Positions 12,511-22,253 of a stretch of DNA of 64,000 nt are shown here, one piece after another. How positions within the stretch are numbered: the first letter of the stretch is position 1; each line of letters begins with the position of its first letter. The translations under genes were made by a program, and so were the position numbers. A model generated the notes under the pieces. The model had not been told where the DNA came from. It did no database searches and saw nothing but the letters and a program-made list of their open reading frames with translations. Origin of the DNA: Nocardioides sp. cx-173 (lineage in GTDB: Bacteria > Actinomycetota > Actinomycetes > Propionibacteriales > Nocardioidaceae). Location: positions 1-64,000 of the forward strand of contig NZ_CP088262.1 of assembly GCF_021117365.1 (NCBI RefSeq). The letters run 5' to 3'.

Positions 12511-12524
12511 TTCGCATTTCGGGG

Positions 12525-12573
12525 CTAACCCCCTGCTGACTTTCTGATCGTTGTGGGGGACTGGTGGGGGAAA
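12525..12573. repeat. Left-end repeat module of the island
   Basis: CTAACCCCCTGCT (12525-12537) is the reverse complement of part of the att core. It is followed by a 22-bp sequence (12552-12573, starting TGTGGGGGACTGG and ending GGGGGAAA). Both pieces recur in the same order and orientation at 29742-29796. They may be arm-type integrase or excisionase binding sites; that role is inferred. Confidence 0.7.
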
Positions 12574-13011
12574 TGGACCCAGCTCAAGCATGGTTCGAAG
12601 CAGGTGCTGCGGGCTCCGGTGGACGCATGCCCGAAGATGGGTGCCATGCCCATCCCGGACGACGTGTGGAACGAACTCATCGAGATGCACCCGGGAGAGC
12701 TCAAGAACCGCGGCCCGCTCGCGGCGCGATGGGGCGATGGGGCGCTCGAGGAGCTCATCGAAATGGGCCACCTGACCGCCGAGGGCGGGCGAGTGAGCCG
12801 CACCAAGGTCTCGGTTGACGCAGAGAGTCTTTGGGACGTTCTCCCGGAGGACGGCTCGTCGATCGGCAACCAGCGAGCCCGCACCGAGGTTGGCTGGAAA
12901 AGCGAGAAGCGGTACGACGCCGCCAAGGCGCTTCTGCTCGCGACAGATGAGATAGCTGTGGGGCGTGGCAGGGGCGGATCTGTCCGCCGGCGAATCGACG
13001 GGGGGGACGAG

Positions 13012-14643
13012 ATGACGGCTCCACCCCAAGCGGGGGCGGCACCGATCCAGGCTGCTCCGGCCTCCGCCAAGCCCGCGTCGGCCGCGAAGTCCAAAGCGCT
13101 GAAGCCGACCAAGTCGCTTGAACAGCGTCTGTGGGAAGCTGCCGACGCGCTGCGCGGCAACCAGGAGCCCAGCGAGTACAAGCACGTCGTTCTGGGTCTG
13201 GTCTTCCTCAAGTACATCTCCGACCGCTTCGAGGCGCGCCGCAGCGAGCTCGAAGCAGAGCTCGTGGCAGACGGCATGCCCGAGAACCGCATCGCGGACT
13301 TCCTTGAAGCGCGCGATGAGTACGCCTCCAAGAATGTCTTCTGGGTGCCTTCCGAGGCGCGCTGGGAGGCAATCCAAGAACGAGCGAAGCTGCCGACCGT
13401 GGGCACCGACGTCGATGCCGCCATGGACCTCATTGAGAAGGAGAACCCGGTCATCCGGGGTGTGCTCCCTCGCAACTACGGCCGGGAAGGGCTCGACAAG
13501 GGACGCCTCGGCCAGCTCGTCGACCTGATCGGATCCATCGGTTTCACTGAGACCGACGACTACGGATCCGACGACGTGCTCGGCCGGGTGTATGAGTACT
13601 TCCTAGGTCAGTTCGCCGGCAAGGAGACGGGCAAGGACGCCGGCGCGTTCTACACACCTCGCAGCGTGGTAAAGACGCTCGTCGAGATGCTCGAGCCGTT
13701 CGAGGGTCGCGTCTACGACCCCGCCTGCGGCTCAGGTGGCATGTTCGTCGAATCTGCGAAGTTCGTTGCCGCTCACGGGGGCACCAGCAGCAAGATCTCC
13801 GTCTACGGCCAGGAGTACACCGACGCCACCTGGAGACTGGCCAAGATGAACCTCGCACTCCGCGGTATCGAAGCTGACCTTGGCGAGCGCGCGGATGACT
13901 CCTTCGCTCGTGATCTCCACCCGGACTTGCGCGCCGACTTCATCCTCGCCAACCCACCGTTCAACGTGTCGAACTGGTGGGACGCGAAGCTCGCCGACGA
14001 TCCCCGCTGGAAGTACGGCACGCCGCCTGCCGGAAACGCGAACTTCGCCTGGGTTCAGCACTTCATCCACCACCTCTCTCCAACGGGCACCGCAGGCTTC
14101 GTCCTCGCCAACGGATCCCTGTCATCCAAGTCGATTGGCGAGGGCGAGATCCGCCGCAAGCTCGTCGAGGCCGACCTCGTCGACTGCATCGTCGCCATGC
14201 CGGACCGGCTCTTCTTCAACACGGGTATCCCCGTCAGCCTGTGGTTCGTCTCCAAGGAACGCCACGGCAACGGCCACCGCGACCGCCACGGCGAGGTGCT
14301 CTTCATCGATGCCCGCAAGCTCGGCCGGATGGAGACTCGACGGCTCCGCGTCTTGGATGACGCCGACATCGCAAAGATCGCCGACTCCTACCACGCCTGG
14401 CGCAACCACGACAGCCGTTACGAGGACGTGGCCGGATTCGTCAAGGCGGCGACTCTCGACGAGATCAAGAATCACGGCTTCGTCCTGACCCCAGGCCGGT
14501 ACGTCGGCGCCGCGGAAGCGGAGGTCGACGACGAACCTATCGCGGAGAAGATCGAGCGGCTTACCAAGGAGTTGTTCGCCGAGTTTGACCATGGGCGGGA
14601 ACTCGAGACGGAGATCCGCGCGCGACTGGACGAGTTGCCATGA
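13012..14643 (+). CDS. hsdM: Type I restriction-modification methyltransferase subunit HsdM
   Basis: HsdM methylates adenine at sites chosen by HsdS and forms the M2S core of the Type I complex. The N-terminal helical HsdM domain starts near residue 25 (SLEQRLWEAADALRG, YKHVVLGLVFLKYISDRF). The N6-methyltransferase domain has motif I DPACGSGGMF near residue 236 and motif IV NPPF at 314. ATG 13012 follows GGGGGGACGA and gives 543 residues, the usual size. The frame is open and codon-biased upstream to ATG 12646, which would add 122 residues, so a longer product is possible. The stop overlaps hsdS by 4 nt. Confidence 0.93.
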   Translation: MTAPPQAGAAPIQAAPASAKPASAAKSKALKPTKSLEQRLWEAADALRGNQEPSEYKHVVLGLVFLKYISDRFEARRSELEAELVADGMPENRIADFLEARDEYASKNVFWVPSEARWEAIQERAKLPTVGTDVDAAMDLIEKENPVIRGVLPRNYGREGLDKGRLGQLVDLIGSIGFTETDDYGSDDVLGRVYEYFLGQFAGKETGKDAGAFYTPRSVVKTLVEMLEPFEGRVYDPACGSGGMFVESAKFVAAHGGTSSKISVYGQEYTDATWRLAKMNLALRGIEADLGERADDSFARDLHPDLRADFILANPPFNVSNWWDAKLADDPRWKYGTPPAGNANFAWVQHFIHHLSPTGTAGFVLANGSLSSKSIGEGEIRRKLVEADLVDCIVAMPDRLFFNTGIPVSLWFVSKERHGNGHRDRHGEVLFIDARKLGRMETRRLRVLDDADIAKIADSYHAWRNHDSRYEDVAGFVKAATLDEIKNHGFVLTPGRYVGAAEAEVDDEPIAEKIERLTKELFAEFDHGRELETEIRARLDELP

Positions 14644-15866
14644 CGTATCTAGGCGAGCTCGTCGACATGACCTTCGGAAACGCATTCAAGAGCACCGATT
14701 TCAGTACTCGCGCGTCGGACATTCGCCTACTGCGAGGCGACAACGTCGCACAAGGTCGGCTCCGCTGGGATGGGGCCAAGCGATTCCCCGCGACGAGACT
14801 TGCTGAGGTAGTGCGCTACGAGCTACGCGCGGGCGACGTTGTCATCGCAATGGACCGCCCATGGATCGCGGCTGGGCTCAAGTACGCCGTTGTCCGCGAA
14901 AGTGATCTCCCATGTCTTCTGGTTCAGCGAGTAGCGCGTCTTCGAGCAAAGGGGGCCCTTGATCAGGGCTACCTGGTGGCCCTCATCGGAAGCAGGGCCT
15001 TCACCGACTACGTCGTCGGGGTGCAGACCGGTTCGGCCGTGCCACACATCAGTGGTGGGCAGATCGCGGACTTTACGCTTCCGTCATTGCCAACTCTCAA
15101 AGAACAGCGCGCCATCGCCGCCACCCTCGGCGCCCTCGATGACAAGGTCGAGTCCAACCGCCGCGCGATCGACCTCCTCCGCCGACTGGCTGTCGCGAGT
15201 CTTCGTGGGGCCGCACGAGAGCAACGACGCGTGAGCGACGTGGCGGAGGTACGTAAGGGCCTTTCGTACAAGGGCGCGGGCCTGACCGATTCGGTGTCAG
15301 GGTTGCCAATGGTCAATATGGGCAGCGCTGCAAACTTCGGCTGGCTGAAGCGAACGGGTTTCAAGTACTACAAGGGCGAATACAAGCCGCGGCACATTGC
15401 GCCAGCCGGCTCTCTTGTCGTCACCGGTGTCGAGCAGACCTGGCGGCACGAGATCATCGGATGGCCTCTTCTCGTACCATCCGATGTCGGTGACGTGCTG
15501 TTCACCCACCACATGCTGCTGGTGACGTTCGCTCCGGAGCACGACTGGATGCGGCTACCGCTCTGGGCGCACCTGTACTCGCCGGCAGCGCGCGCCAAGT
15601 TGGAGAGCACGATCCACGGCACGACCGTTGCCACGCTTCCGGCTGGAGCGTTGAGCGATCTGTCCTTCACCGTCCCGAGTCGGGAATCTTCTGCCATAGC
15701 CGCTGCAGATGCGATGGTCCGCCGGGCCTGGGCACTAGAGACCGAATCTGAGCACCTCTCCGCACTACGCGACACACTCCTTCCCGAACTCCTTTCTGGT
15801 CGAATCCGCGTGCCGGAGACCGTCGACGTCGTACAAGATGTGCTCAACGAAAGTGAGAGTGCCTGA
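14640..15866 (+). CDS. hsdS: Type I restriction-modification specificity subunit HsdS
   Basis: HsdS reads the two halves of the bipartite target and positions HsdM and HsdR. The 408-residue protein has two target-recognition domains: the first spans about residues 1-145, followed by the conserved spacer helix PTLKEQRAIAATLGALDDKVE. The second spans about 195-345, with a closing helix that includes HLSALRDTLLPELLSGRI. Its start is in an ATGA overlap with hsdM, and its stop overlaps the next gene in TGATG. The target sequence cannot be read from the protein. Confidence 0.93.
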   Translation: MTYLGELVDMTFGNAFKSTDFSTRASDIRLLRGDNVAQGRLRWDGAKRFPATRLAEVVRYELRAGDVVIAMDRPWIAAGLKYAVVRESDLPCLLVQRVARLRAKGALDQGYLVALIGSRAFTDYVVGVQTGSAVPHISGGQIADFTLPSLPTLKEQRAIAATLGALDDKVESNRRAIDLLRRLAVASLRGAAREQRRVSDVAEVRKGLSYKGAGLTDSVSGLPMVNMGSAANFGWLKRTGFKYYKGEYKPRHIAPAGSLVVTGVEQTWRHEIIGWPLLVPSDVGDVLFTHHMLLVTFAPEHDWMRLPLWAHLYSPAARAKLESTIHGTTVATLPAGALSDLSFTVPSRESSAIAAADAMVRRAWALETESEHLSALRDTLLPELLSGRIRVPETVDVVQDVLNESESA

Positions 15867-17713
15867 TGGGCTTCCAGACGCCGCTCTACGAGTTGAGCGA
15901 CTACCTGAAGTGGACGACGAGCGGCAAGATCCAGCTCCCCGACTTCCAGCGGGGATACAAGTGGGAGGACGAGCGGATACGGCAGCTGCTGGTCACGATC
16001 CTGCGGGGTCATCCCCTTGGAGTGGTCATGCTCCTCAAGGCCGGCAACGACCAAATTCGGTTCAAGCCCCGTCCTGTCGAGGGCGCGAAGGTCCCCGACG
16101 GTGCAGTCGCTGAGTCACTGTTGCTTGACGGTCAGCAGCGACTCACGTCACTCACCCAGGCACTGACGGCCGATGGCGTGGTGGACACGATGGACAGTCG
16201 CGGCAAGCGGATGAGCCGCCGCTACTACGTTGACATCGATCTCGCCCTAGAAGGCGAGGACCGCATGGACGAAGCGGTGCTGTCCCTGCCTGGAGACGGA
16301 GTGGAGCGGACCAACTTCGGCAAAGACATCGTGCGCGACGTCTCCACTTCAGAGAAGGAGCGAGAACAAGGGCTCTTCCCGTTCCGGCTGCTGTTCGGAG
16401 GCGCCGACACGGTGACGTGGCTCTTCGCCCTGGAGGACAAGGAGGAGGCGAGCCAGTTCCACGCCCAGGTGATCCAGCCGGCGAACACCTACAACATCCC
16501 TGCGATCGAACTCGACAACTCGACGAGCAAGTCAGCGGTCGCGACCGTCTTCGAGAAGGTCAACACCGGCGGACTCTCGCTCAACGTCTTCGAGCTGCTC
16601 ACCGCCACCTTTGCCGGCGACAAGACCTACTTCGATAAGCATGGCACCGACTTCCGGCTCAACGACGACTGGAAGGAGACCCAGGCGAAGTTCGCGTCGT
16701 ACCCGGTTCTCGCGGGCCTGGAGAACACCGACTTCCTCCAAGCCCTCACGTTGCTCGCCACCAGGAAGCGCAACCTTGCCGACACCGGGTCCCGCCCTCC
16801 GGCAATCAGCGCGAAGCGTGAGGATGTTCTCAAGCTCACTCTCGATGACTACCTCGAGTGGGTAGGGCCGCTGCGCGAAGCGTTCATCTGGGCTTCGGAC
16901 TTCCTCGCCGACCGACACATCTTTGACACGCGGTTCCTTCCCTATGCAAAGCAACTCGTGCCGCTTGCAGCCATCCGGGTCGTGATGGGGCATGACGCTG
17001 ACCTGCTCGGCCCGCGCAAGAGAATCGTTCGCTGGTTCTGGTGCGGCATCCTGGGCGAGCTCTACGGCTCGGCCATCGAGACCCGCTTCGTCCGTGACTT
17101 GGAGCAGGTGCCGGCATGGGCACGCGGCGATGTCGATGCTCCGACGCCCAACACGATCAACGACGCCACCTTCGTCGAGTCTCGGCTGCACTCCCTGCGG
17201 ACTCGGCTGGCTGCTGCGTACAAGGGCATCTACGCCCTTCTGCTCGATCACAAGGCGCGCGACTGGATGGAGGACAAGGCCCTCGACAAGGTCCAGTACG
17301 TCAACCTCGCTGTCGACATCCACCACATCTTCCCGCAGAAGTGGTGCAACGAGAACGGGATCGACGATGAGCACCGGGAGAGCATCGTCAACAAGACGGC
17401 GATTTCGGCTGTCACGAACAGAACCATCGGAGGCGCTGCCCCGTCGGCCTACCTGCAGGTCATCGAGAAGAAGGCGCAGATCTCCCCCGAGCACCTCGAC
17501 GGGTTGCTCGAAGCACATCTGGTGCCAGCCGAGTTGCTGCGCGCGGACGCCTTTGACGGCTACTTCGTTGCCCGCAGGGAGCGGCTGTGCCAACTGGTCG
17601 AGGCGGCGATGGGCAAGGGCGTGCCACGCGATGTCGATCGAGGTGAGTCGGAGGAAGACTCCGCGCAGTTCGAGATCACTGAGATCGAAGAGCTCCCGGA
17701 CGAAGCGGAGTAG
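15866..17713 (+). CDS. DUF262/DUF1524 (GmrSD-like) protein inside the hsd operon
   Basis: The 615-residue protein joins an N-terminal DUF262 domain (LPDFQRGYKW at about 24-33 and the nucleotide-binding motif DGQQRLT at 88-94) to a C-terminal DUF1524 HNH-like domain (HHIFPQKW near 486, then NKTAISAVTNRTIGG). This is the layout of GmrSD-type, NTP-dependent nucleases that cut modified phage DNA. The gene overlaps hsdS by one base and hsdR starts 4 nt after it, so it is translated as part of the Type I operon. It could be an independent Type IV enzyme cotranscribed with hsdMSR, or an accessory subunit. The domain call is strong; the functional link is inferred. Confidence 0.88.
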   Translation: MGFQTPLYELSDYLKWTTSGKIQLPDFQRGYKWEDERIRQLLVTILRGHPLGVVMLLKAGNDQIRFKPRPVEGAKVPDGAVAESLLLDGQQRLTSLTQALTADGVVDTMDSRGKRMSRRYYVDIDLALEGEDRMDEAVLSLPGDGVERTNFGKDIVRDVSTSEKEREQGLFPFRLLFGGADTVTWLFALEDKEEASQFHAQVIQPANTYNIPAIELDNSTSKSAVATVFEKVNTGGLSLNVFELLTATFAGDKTYFDKHGTDFRLNDDWKETQAKFASYPVLAGLENTDFLQALTLLATRKRNLADTGSRPPAISAKREDVLKLTLDDYLEWVGPLREAFIWASDFLADRHIFDTRFLPYAKQLVPLAAIRVVMGHDADLLGPRKRIVRWFWCGILGELYGSAIETRFVRDLEQVPAWARGDVDAPTPNTINDATFVESRLHSLRTRLAAAYKGIYALLLDHKARDWMEDKALDKVQYVNLAVDIHHIFPQKWCNENGIDDEHRESIVNKTAISAVTNRTIGGAAPSAYLQVIEKKAQISPEHLDGLLEAHLVPAELLRADAFDGYFVARRERLCQLVEAAMGKGVPRDVDRGESEEDSAQFEITEIEELPDEAE

Positions 17714-17717
17714 GCCC

Positions 17718-20700
17718 GTGACCGGATTCGACGAGTCGGTGATCGAGGCCGCCGCGCTCGACTACCTTCGCGAGATCGGCTACTCGACCGAGTTCGGCCC
17801 GAACATCGCGCCGGGAGGACTTGCCGACGAGCGTCGGTCGTGGGACGAGGTCTACCTACTCGCCCGGCTGCAGGCCGCCGGTCAACGACTCAACCCCGAT
17901 CACACGGGCCTCGTGGACGAAGCGATCAAGCGGCTGCGCCGCGCGGAGTCGCAGTCCGAACTCGCCGAGAACCTCCGCGTCCACCAACTGCTGATCGATG
18001 GAGTGCCCGTCGAGCACCGCGGCACAGACGGTCAGGTGCGCACGGCGTACGTTCGGCTGGTCGACTTCGACGAACCCGCCAACAATGACTGGCTCGCGGT
18101 CAATCAGGTCACCGTCGTGGGCACGAAGAACCGTCGACCCGACGTAATCGTCTACATCAACGGCATCCCGTTCGCGCTCCTGGAGTTGAAGAACTCGGCC
18201 AACGAGCACGCGACGCTCCGCACCGCCTGGAATCAGGTTCAGACCTACCGCGCGGATACCCCTGCACTGTTCACGCCCAATGCGATGACCGTGATCTCAG
18301 ACGGCACTTCCGCAGCGATGAGTTCCTTCACCGGCGCCTTCGAGCACTACGCACCGTGGAAGACCATCGACGGCCGAGACGTCGTCACCAACAAGTCCGC
18401 CCTGGAAGTCCTGCTCAAGGGGGTGTTCGAGCCGGCACGGTTCCTTGACCTGCTGAAGAACTTCATCATCTTTTCCGACGAAGCCAATGGGTTGGTCAAG
18501 CGCGTCGCGAAGTACCACCAGTACTGGGCGGTCAATGCCGCGGTCGAGTCCACGGTAGAGGCTGCCGGGCCGGGCGGCGATCGCCGCGGGGGCGTCGTCT
18601 GGCACACCCAGGGCTCGGGCAAGAGCATCGAGATGCTGCTATATGCCGCCAAGCTGATGCGGGATCAGCGGATGGGCAACCCGACGCTCGTGTTCCTCAC
18701 CGATCGCAACGACCTCGACGACCAACTCTTCGGCGAAGTCTTCGCACCCGCGGCGATCCTGCCCGAGAAGCCCGTACAAGCGGCGTCCAGAGCCGATTTG
18801 CGCTCGCTGCTGCAACGGGCTTCGGGCGGCATCGTCTTCACCACCCTTCAGAAGTTCGCGCCGCTGGCCGGCGACGACATCAACCCGGTGCTGACGGATC
18901 GACGCAACGTCATAGTCGTGGCCGACGAAGCCCACCGCTCGCAGTACGGTTTCGGCGAGACCCTGGCAGCTGACGGCACACTCAAGGCGGGCCTCGCGAA
19001 GCACATGCGTGACGCGCTCCCAGGAGCGACCTTCCTCGGGTTCACCGGAACGCCCATCGAGTCCGGCGATAAGTCCACCCGCTCGGTCTTCGGCGACTAC
19101 ATCGACGTCTACGACCTCACGCGCGCCGTCGAGGACGGCGCGACGGTCAAGATCTACTACGAGTCCAGACTCGCCAAGATCGCGCTCTCCGATTCGGACA
19201 TGAGCGCCCTCGACGAGCTGGCCGACGAGATCACGAGCGAGATCGAAGAGGATGAGGCGCGGAAGACGAAGTCCAAGTGGGCACGGCTCGAAGCCATCGT
19301 GGGCGCTGAAGATCGTCTCGACCTCATCGCAGCCGACATCGTGCAGCACTGGGAGAAGCGCCGGGAGGCGATGCTCGGCAAGGCGATGATCGTGACGATG
19401 TCGCGCCGTATCGCCGCACGCCTCTACGAGAAGATCGTGGCTCTCCGTCCCGACTGGCACGATGACGACCCGATGGCCGGCGGCATCAAGGTCGTCATGA
19501 CCGGCTCTGCTGCCGACCCCCCGGCGTTCCAGCCTCACCTGCATTCCAAGGACGTACGGCGCGACATCAAGGCACGGGCCAAGAACCCCGACGACCCCCT
19601 CGAGATCGTCATCGTCCGCGACATGTGGCTGACCGGCTTCGACGCTCCGTCGATGCACACGATGTATGTCGACAAGACGATGCAGGGCGCCGGCCTTATG
19701 CAGGCAATCGCACGCGTGAACCGAACGTTTCGCGACAAGCCCGGCGGGTTGATCGTCGACTACATCGGCGTCTTCGCCAATCTCCAGAAGGCACTCGTCG
19801 AGTACTCCCCGTCCGACCGTGACCAGGCCGGCGTGCCGATCGAAGAACTCGTCGACGCCATGCTCGAAAAGCACGACATCGTCCGGGGCCTCCTGCACGG
19901 CTGCGACTTCGATTCATCGCCCAACCTCGCCGCTGGTCCGCGACTTGCCGAGCATGCGAAGGTGCTCGACTTCGTCATGGCCGACCCTGACCGACAGGGC
20001 CGCTTCCTCGACCAGGTCCTCGCTCTGGCCAAGACCTACGCACTCGCCGGCGCCCGGGAGGAAGCGGCGACCATCCGAAACGACGTACGACTCTTCACCG
20101 ACGTACGCGCAGCGATCCTGAAGATCCTCAACCCCGACTCCGGGCGCGGGGGATCAGGCGCCGTGGAGGTCGACACCGCTATCGGCCAGCTCGTAAATGA
20201 GGCCGTTTCCGCGGACGAGGTGGTGGACATCTACAAGCTCGCCGGTGTTGAGACACCCGAGATCTCCATTCTCTCCGACGAGTTTCTCGACTCCTTGGCC
20301 CACAAGGACAAGCCGAACCTCCAGCTCGGGCTGCTACGCAGAATCCTCAGCGACCGGATCCGGACAGTCTCCCGATCGAACCTCGTGCAGTCGCGGAAGT
20401 TCTCGGAGCAGCTGGAGGAGGCGATCAACAAGTACACCAATCGGGCGCTGACGACGGCCGAGATCATCGCCGAGCTGGTCAAGCTCGCCAAGGAAATGCG
20501 CGACCAGGCCAACCGCCACGAGCAACTCGGACTGACTGAGGCCGAAGCAGCTTTCTACGACGCCATCGTCCAGAACGAAGCAGCAGTTCTTGAGCTCGGC
20601 GACGAGAAGCTGAAGAAGATCTCCGTCGACCTCGTCTGGTCGGTCCGCAACTCCGTGACGATCGACTGGAACTACAAGGAGTCGGTCAAGGCCGGAATGC

Positions 20701-20816
20701 GATCGAAGGTCCGTCGGCTGCTCGCCATCAACGGCTACCCGCCCGATCTCGAGGAAAGGGCCATCGAGTTGATTCTCGAACAGGCGGGACTGTTCGCTGA
20801 CGTGAGCACCGGCTGA
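17718..20816 (+). CDS. hsdR: Type I restriction endonuclease subunit HsdR
   Basis: HsdR is the translocating ATPase and nuclease of the Type I complex. From GTG 17718 the product has 1,032 residues, the expected length. The nuclease core has Asp142 (PDVIVYINGIP) and Glu156-x-Lys158 (LLELKN). The SF2 motor shows Walker A TQGSGKS near 297-303 and DEAH near 403-406, motif III-like GFTGTP near 440, and motif VI QAIARVNRTFRDKPGG near 660. The C-terminal helical domain that contacts HsdM follows. The start is 4 nt after the DUF262 gene stop; upstream open frame is shadow of that gene. Confidence 0.95.
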   Translation: MTGFDESVIEAAALDYLREIGYSTEFGPNIAPGGLADERRSWDEVYLLARLQAAGQRLNPDHTGLVDEAIKRLRRAESQSELAENLRVHQLLIDGVPVEHRGTDGQVRTAYVRLVDFDEPANNDWLAVNQVTVVGTKNRRPDVIVYINGIPFALLELKNSANEHATLRTAWNQVQTYRADTPALFTPNAMTVISDGTSAAMSSFTGAFEHYAPWKTIDGRDVVTNKSALEVLLKGVFEPARFLDLLKNFIIFSDEANGLVKRVAKYHQYWAVNAAVESTVEAAGPGGDRRGGVVWHTQGSGKSIEMLLYAAKLMRDQRMGNPTLVFLTDRNDLDDQLFGEVFAPAAILPEKPVQAASRADLRSLLQRASGGIVFTTLQKFAPLAGDDINPVLTDRRNVIVVADEAHRSQYGFGETLAADGTLKAGLAKHMRDALPGATFLGFTGTPIESGDKSTRSVFGDYIDVYDLTRAVEDGATVKIYYESRLAKIALSDSDMSALDELADEITSEIEEDEARKTKSKWARLEAIVGAEDRLDLIAADIVQHWEKRREAMLGKAMIVTMSRRIAARLYEKIVALRPDWHDDDPMAGGIKVVMTGSAADPPAFQPHLHSKDVRRDIKARAKNPDDPLEIVIVRDMWLTGFDAPSMHTMYVDKTMQGAGLMQAIARVNRTFRDKPGGLIVDYIGVFANLQKALVEYSPSDRDQAGVPIEELVDAMLEKHDIVRGLLHGCDFDSSPNLAAGPRLAEHAKVLDFVMADPDRQGRFLDQVLALAKTYALAGAREEAATIRNDVRLFTDVRAAILKILNPDSGRGGSGAVEVDTAIGQLVNEAVSADEVVDIYKLAGVETPEISILSDEFLDSLAHKDKPNLQLGLLRRILSDRIRTVSRSNLVQSRKFSEQLEEAINKYTNRALTTAEIIAELVKLAKEMRDQANRHEQLGLTEAEAAFYDAIVQNEAAVLELGDEKLKKISVDLVWSVRNSVTIDWNYKESVKAGMRSKVRRLLAINGYPPDLEERAIELILEQAGLFADVSTG

Positions 20817-20825
20817 TGGGTTAGC

Positions 20826-22199
20826 TCATCCGCGCCGGTCGAATCCGGCTGCCAAGGTGGCGTCATGGACGCCCAGTTTGGTGCCGAGCCAGGCTCGGAT
20901 CAGGTTCATGCCCTGCGCGGCGAAGTCGCGAGCGGCCATCGCGGTCGGGAGTGGATTGTCGGCGTGCTTCGTGCCCTTGAAAGCGGCATTGAAGCCATTG
21001 CGCCATGCCTCCACGGGCTGCCCGGCGTAGATCCGCGGATGCTCTACGTATACGGAGTCCGTCACCAACTCCAGCAGTTCCAGGTACTGGGGAGTACGCC
21101 CGAGCCCTCCTGCTGCCGTCCACAGGGCGTACCCCAATGCTTCGAGGGCGACGCCGATCTGGAGCAGGTGAGACTCGATCGTCGTACCGCGCTGGAACAT
21201 CGTCGTCACCGCGATCCACGTCGGCCGCGACCACAGGGCCCAGTTGTTGATCCATTCTTCAAGTGCTCTCCGCTCGACGTCCGCGAGCCGGAACAACGGG
21301 TTTGCCTTAGCGCGGTCGAGGGGCTCGATCCACGTCGCCGACCTCCCGAAGGTCGGCTCGTAGACCTCGCGCCACAGGCGGCGATCGTCATCGTCCGCGG
21401 CGTAGGGCTGATCGTCTTCTCGTTTCACGGACACGATGCCCGCGAGGCACGGCTTGCCGAAGACGAGGCACATCAGGTCCTGCAGCATGTGGTGGACAGC
21501 AGCATGCTCCTGCCACGATCGGAGGTCGGCTGTGCGGGTGCGAAGTAGCGCCAGATCGGTGATGCCGAAGACATTGCCCTTGGGGCTCGGGTTGTAAGTG
21601 AAGGACGACTCGACTGTGGCCTCGGCATCTCCACCGAGCAGGATCGATTGCTGGTTCTCGGCATGCAAATTGACCCACGATCCGAAGTCGGTTGTCTGTG
21701 TGACGGTCGACATTCCTGTCCAATTGGAGAGTCCGTCGATCTCGCTGGCCATGCCGTCAACCTCGACGTAATCCACGTCGCTATCACCGGCAGCGATCAC
21801 CCGTTGAGCCCGAAGCCGAGTCAATCCGGTCCCCAGCGTGGAGACCGAACCGCCAACGTCACGACAGCCGCCGAGGACGTACGAGCCCTTTGTGTCGTGA
21901 TACCGAAGCGTCGTCGGAACGCCGTCAGCATCACGATCGAGGAATCCCACGAAGAGGCCGCCTGTCGAGTCGACCCGAGGAAGGCTGATCACTCCTCCGC
22001 GTTCGTCAAGCCGGAGGAACGCTGCGCTTAGCTCCTCGTCCAGACCTTCAACATGACCGACACCCTCGAGTCCGTGAACCAGCTTGCGAGCCATGTGCTC
22101 ATACAACTCTAGAACTGGATCACTTCTAGTCTCCCCGGCCCAACGCCGATACCGAGCTTTGACGAGCTCGAACGAGTCCTGAAGTCGCGGCCCCGTCAC
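20826..22199 (-). CDS. ApeA-like HEPN-domain defence protein
   Basis: ApeA proteins pair a beta-rich N-terminal sensor-like domain with a C-terminal HEPN RNase and cause abortive infection. Here residues 60-160 resemble the ApeA N-terminal domain (short strands with GVISLPR, GLFVGF, YVLGGCR and a later SNWTG). Residues 290-457 are helical and include RNGFNAAFKGTKHADN, which matches the late Arg-Asn...His pattern expected of a HEPN active site. The gene is convergent with hsdR, whose stop is 9 bp away, and lies within the defence cluster. The start is GTG 22199. The family call is by motif recognition only and needs a profile search. Confidence 0.62.
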   Translation of the reverse strand: MTGPRLQDSFELVKARYRRWAGETRSDPVLELYEHMARKLVHGLEGVGHVEGLDEELSAAFLRLDERGGVISLPRVDSTGGLFVGFLDRDADGVPTTLRYHDTKGSYVLGGCRDVGGSVSTLGTGLTRLRAQRVIAAGDSDVDYVEVDGMASEIDGLSNWTGMSTVTQTTDFGSWVNLHAENQQSILLGGDAEATVESSFTYNPSPKGNVFGITDLALLRTRTADLRSWQEHAAVHHMLQDLMCLVFGKPCLAGIVSVKREDDQPYAADDDDRRLWREVYEPTFGRSATWIEPLDRAKANPLFRLADVERRALEEWINNWALWSRPTWIAVTTMFQRGTTIESHLLQIGVALEALGYALWTAAGGLGRTPQYLELLELVTDSVYVEHPRIYAGQPVEAWRNGFNAAFKGTKHADNPLPTAMAARDFAAQGMNLIRAWLGTKLGVHDATLAAGFDRRG

Positions 22200-22253
22200 C
22201 CGCCTTCACGCCACCAAACCGAGCGGCACGCATGCTACGAAGGTCCGTAGATC

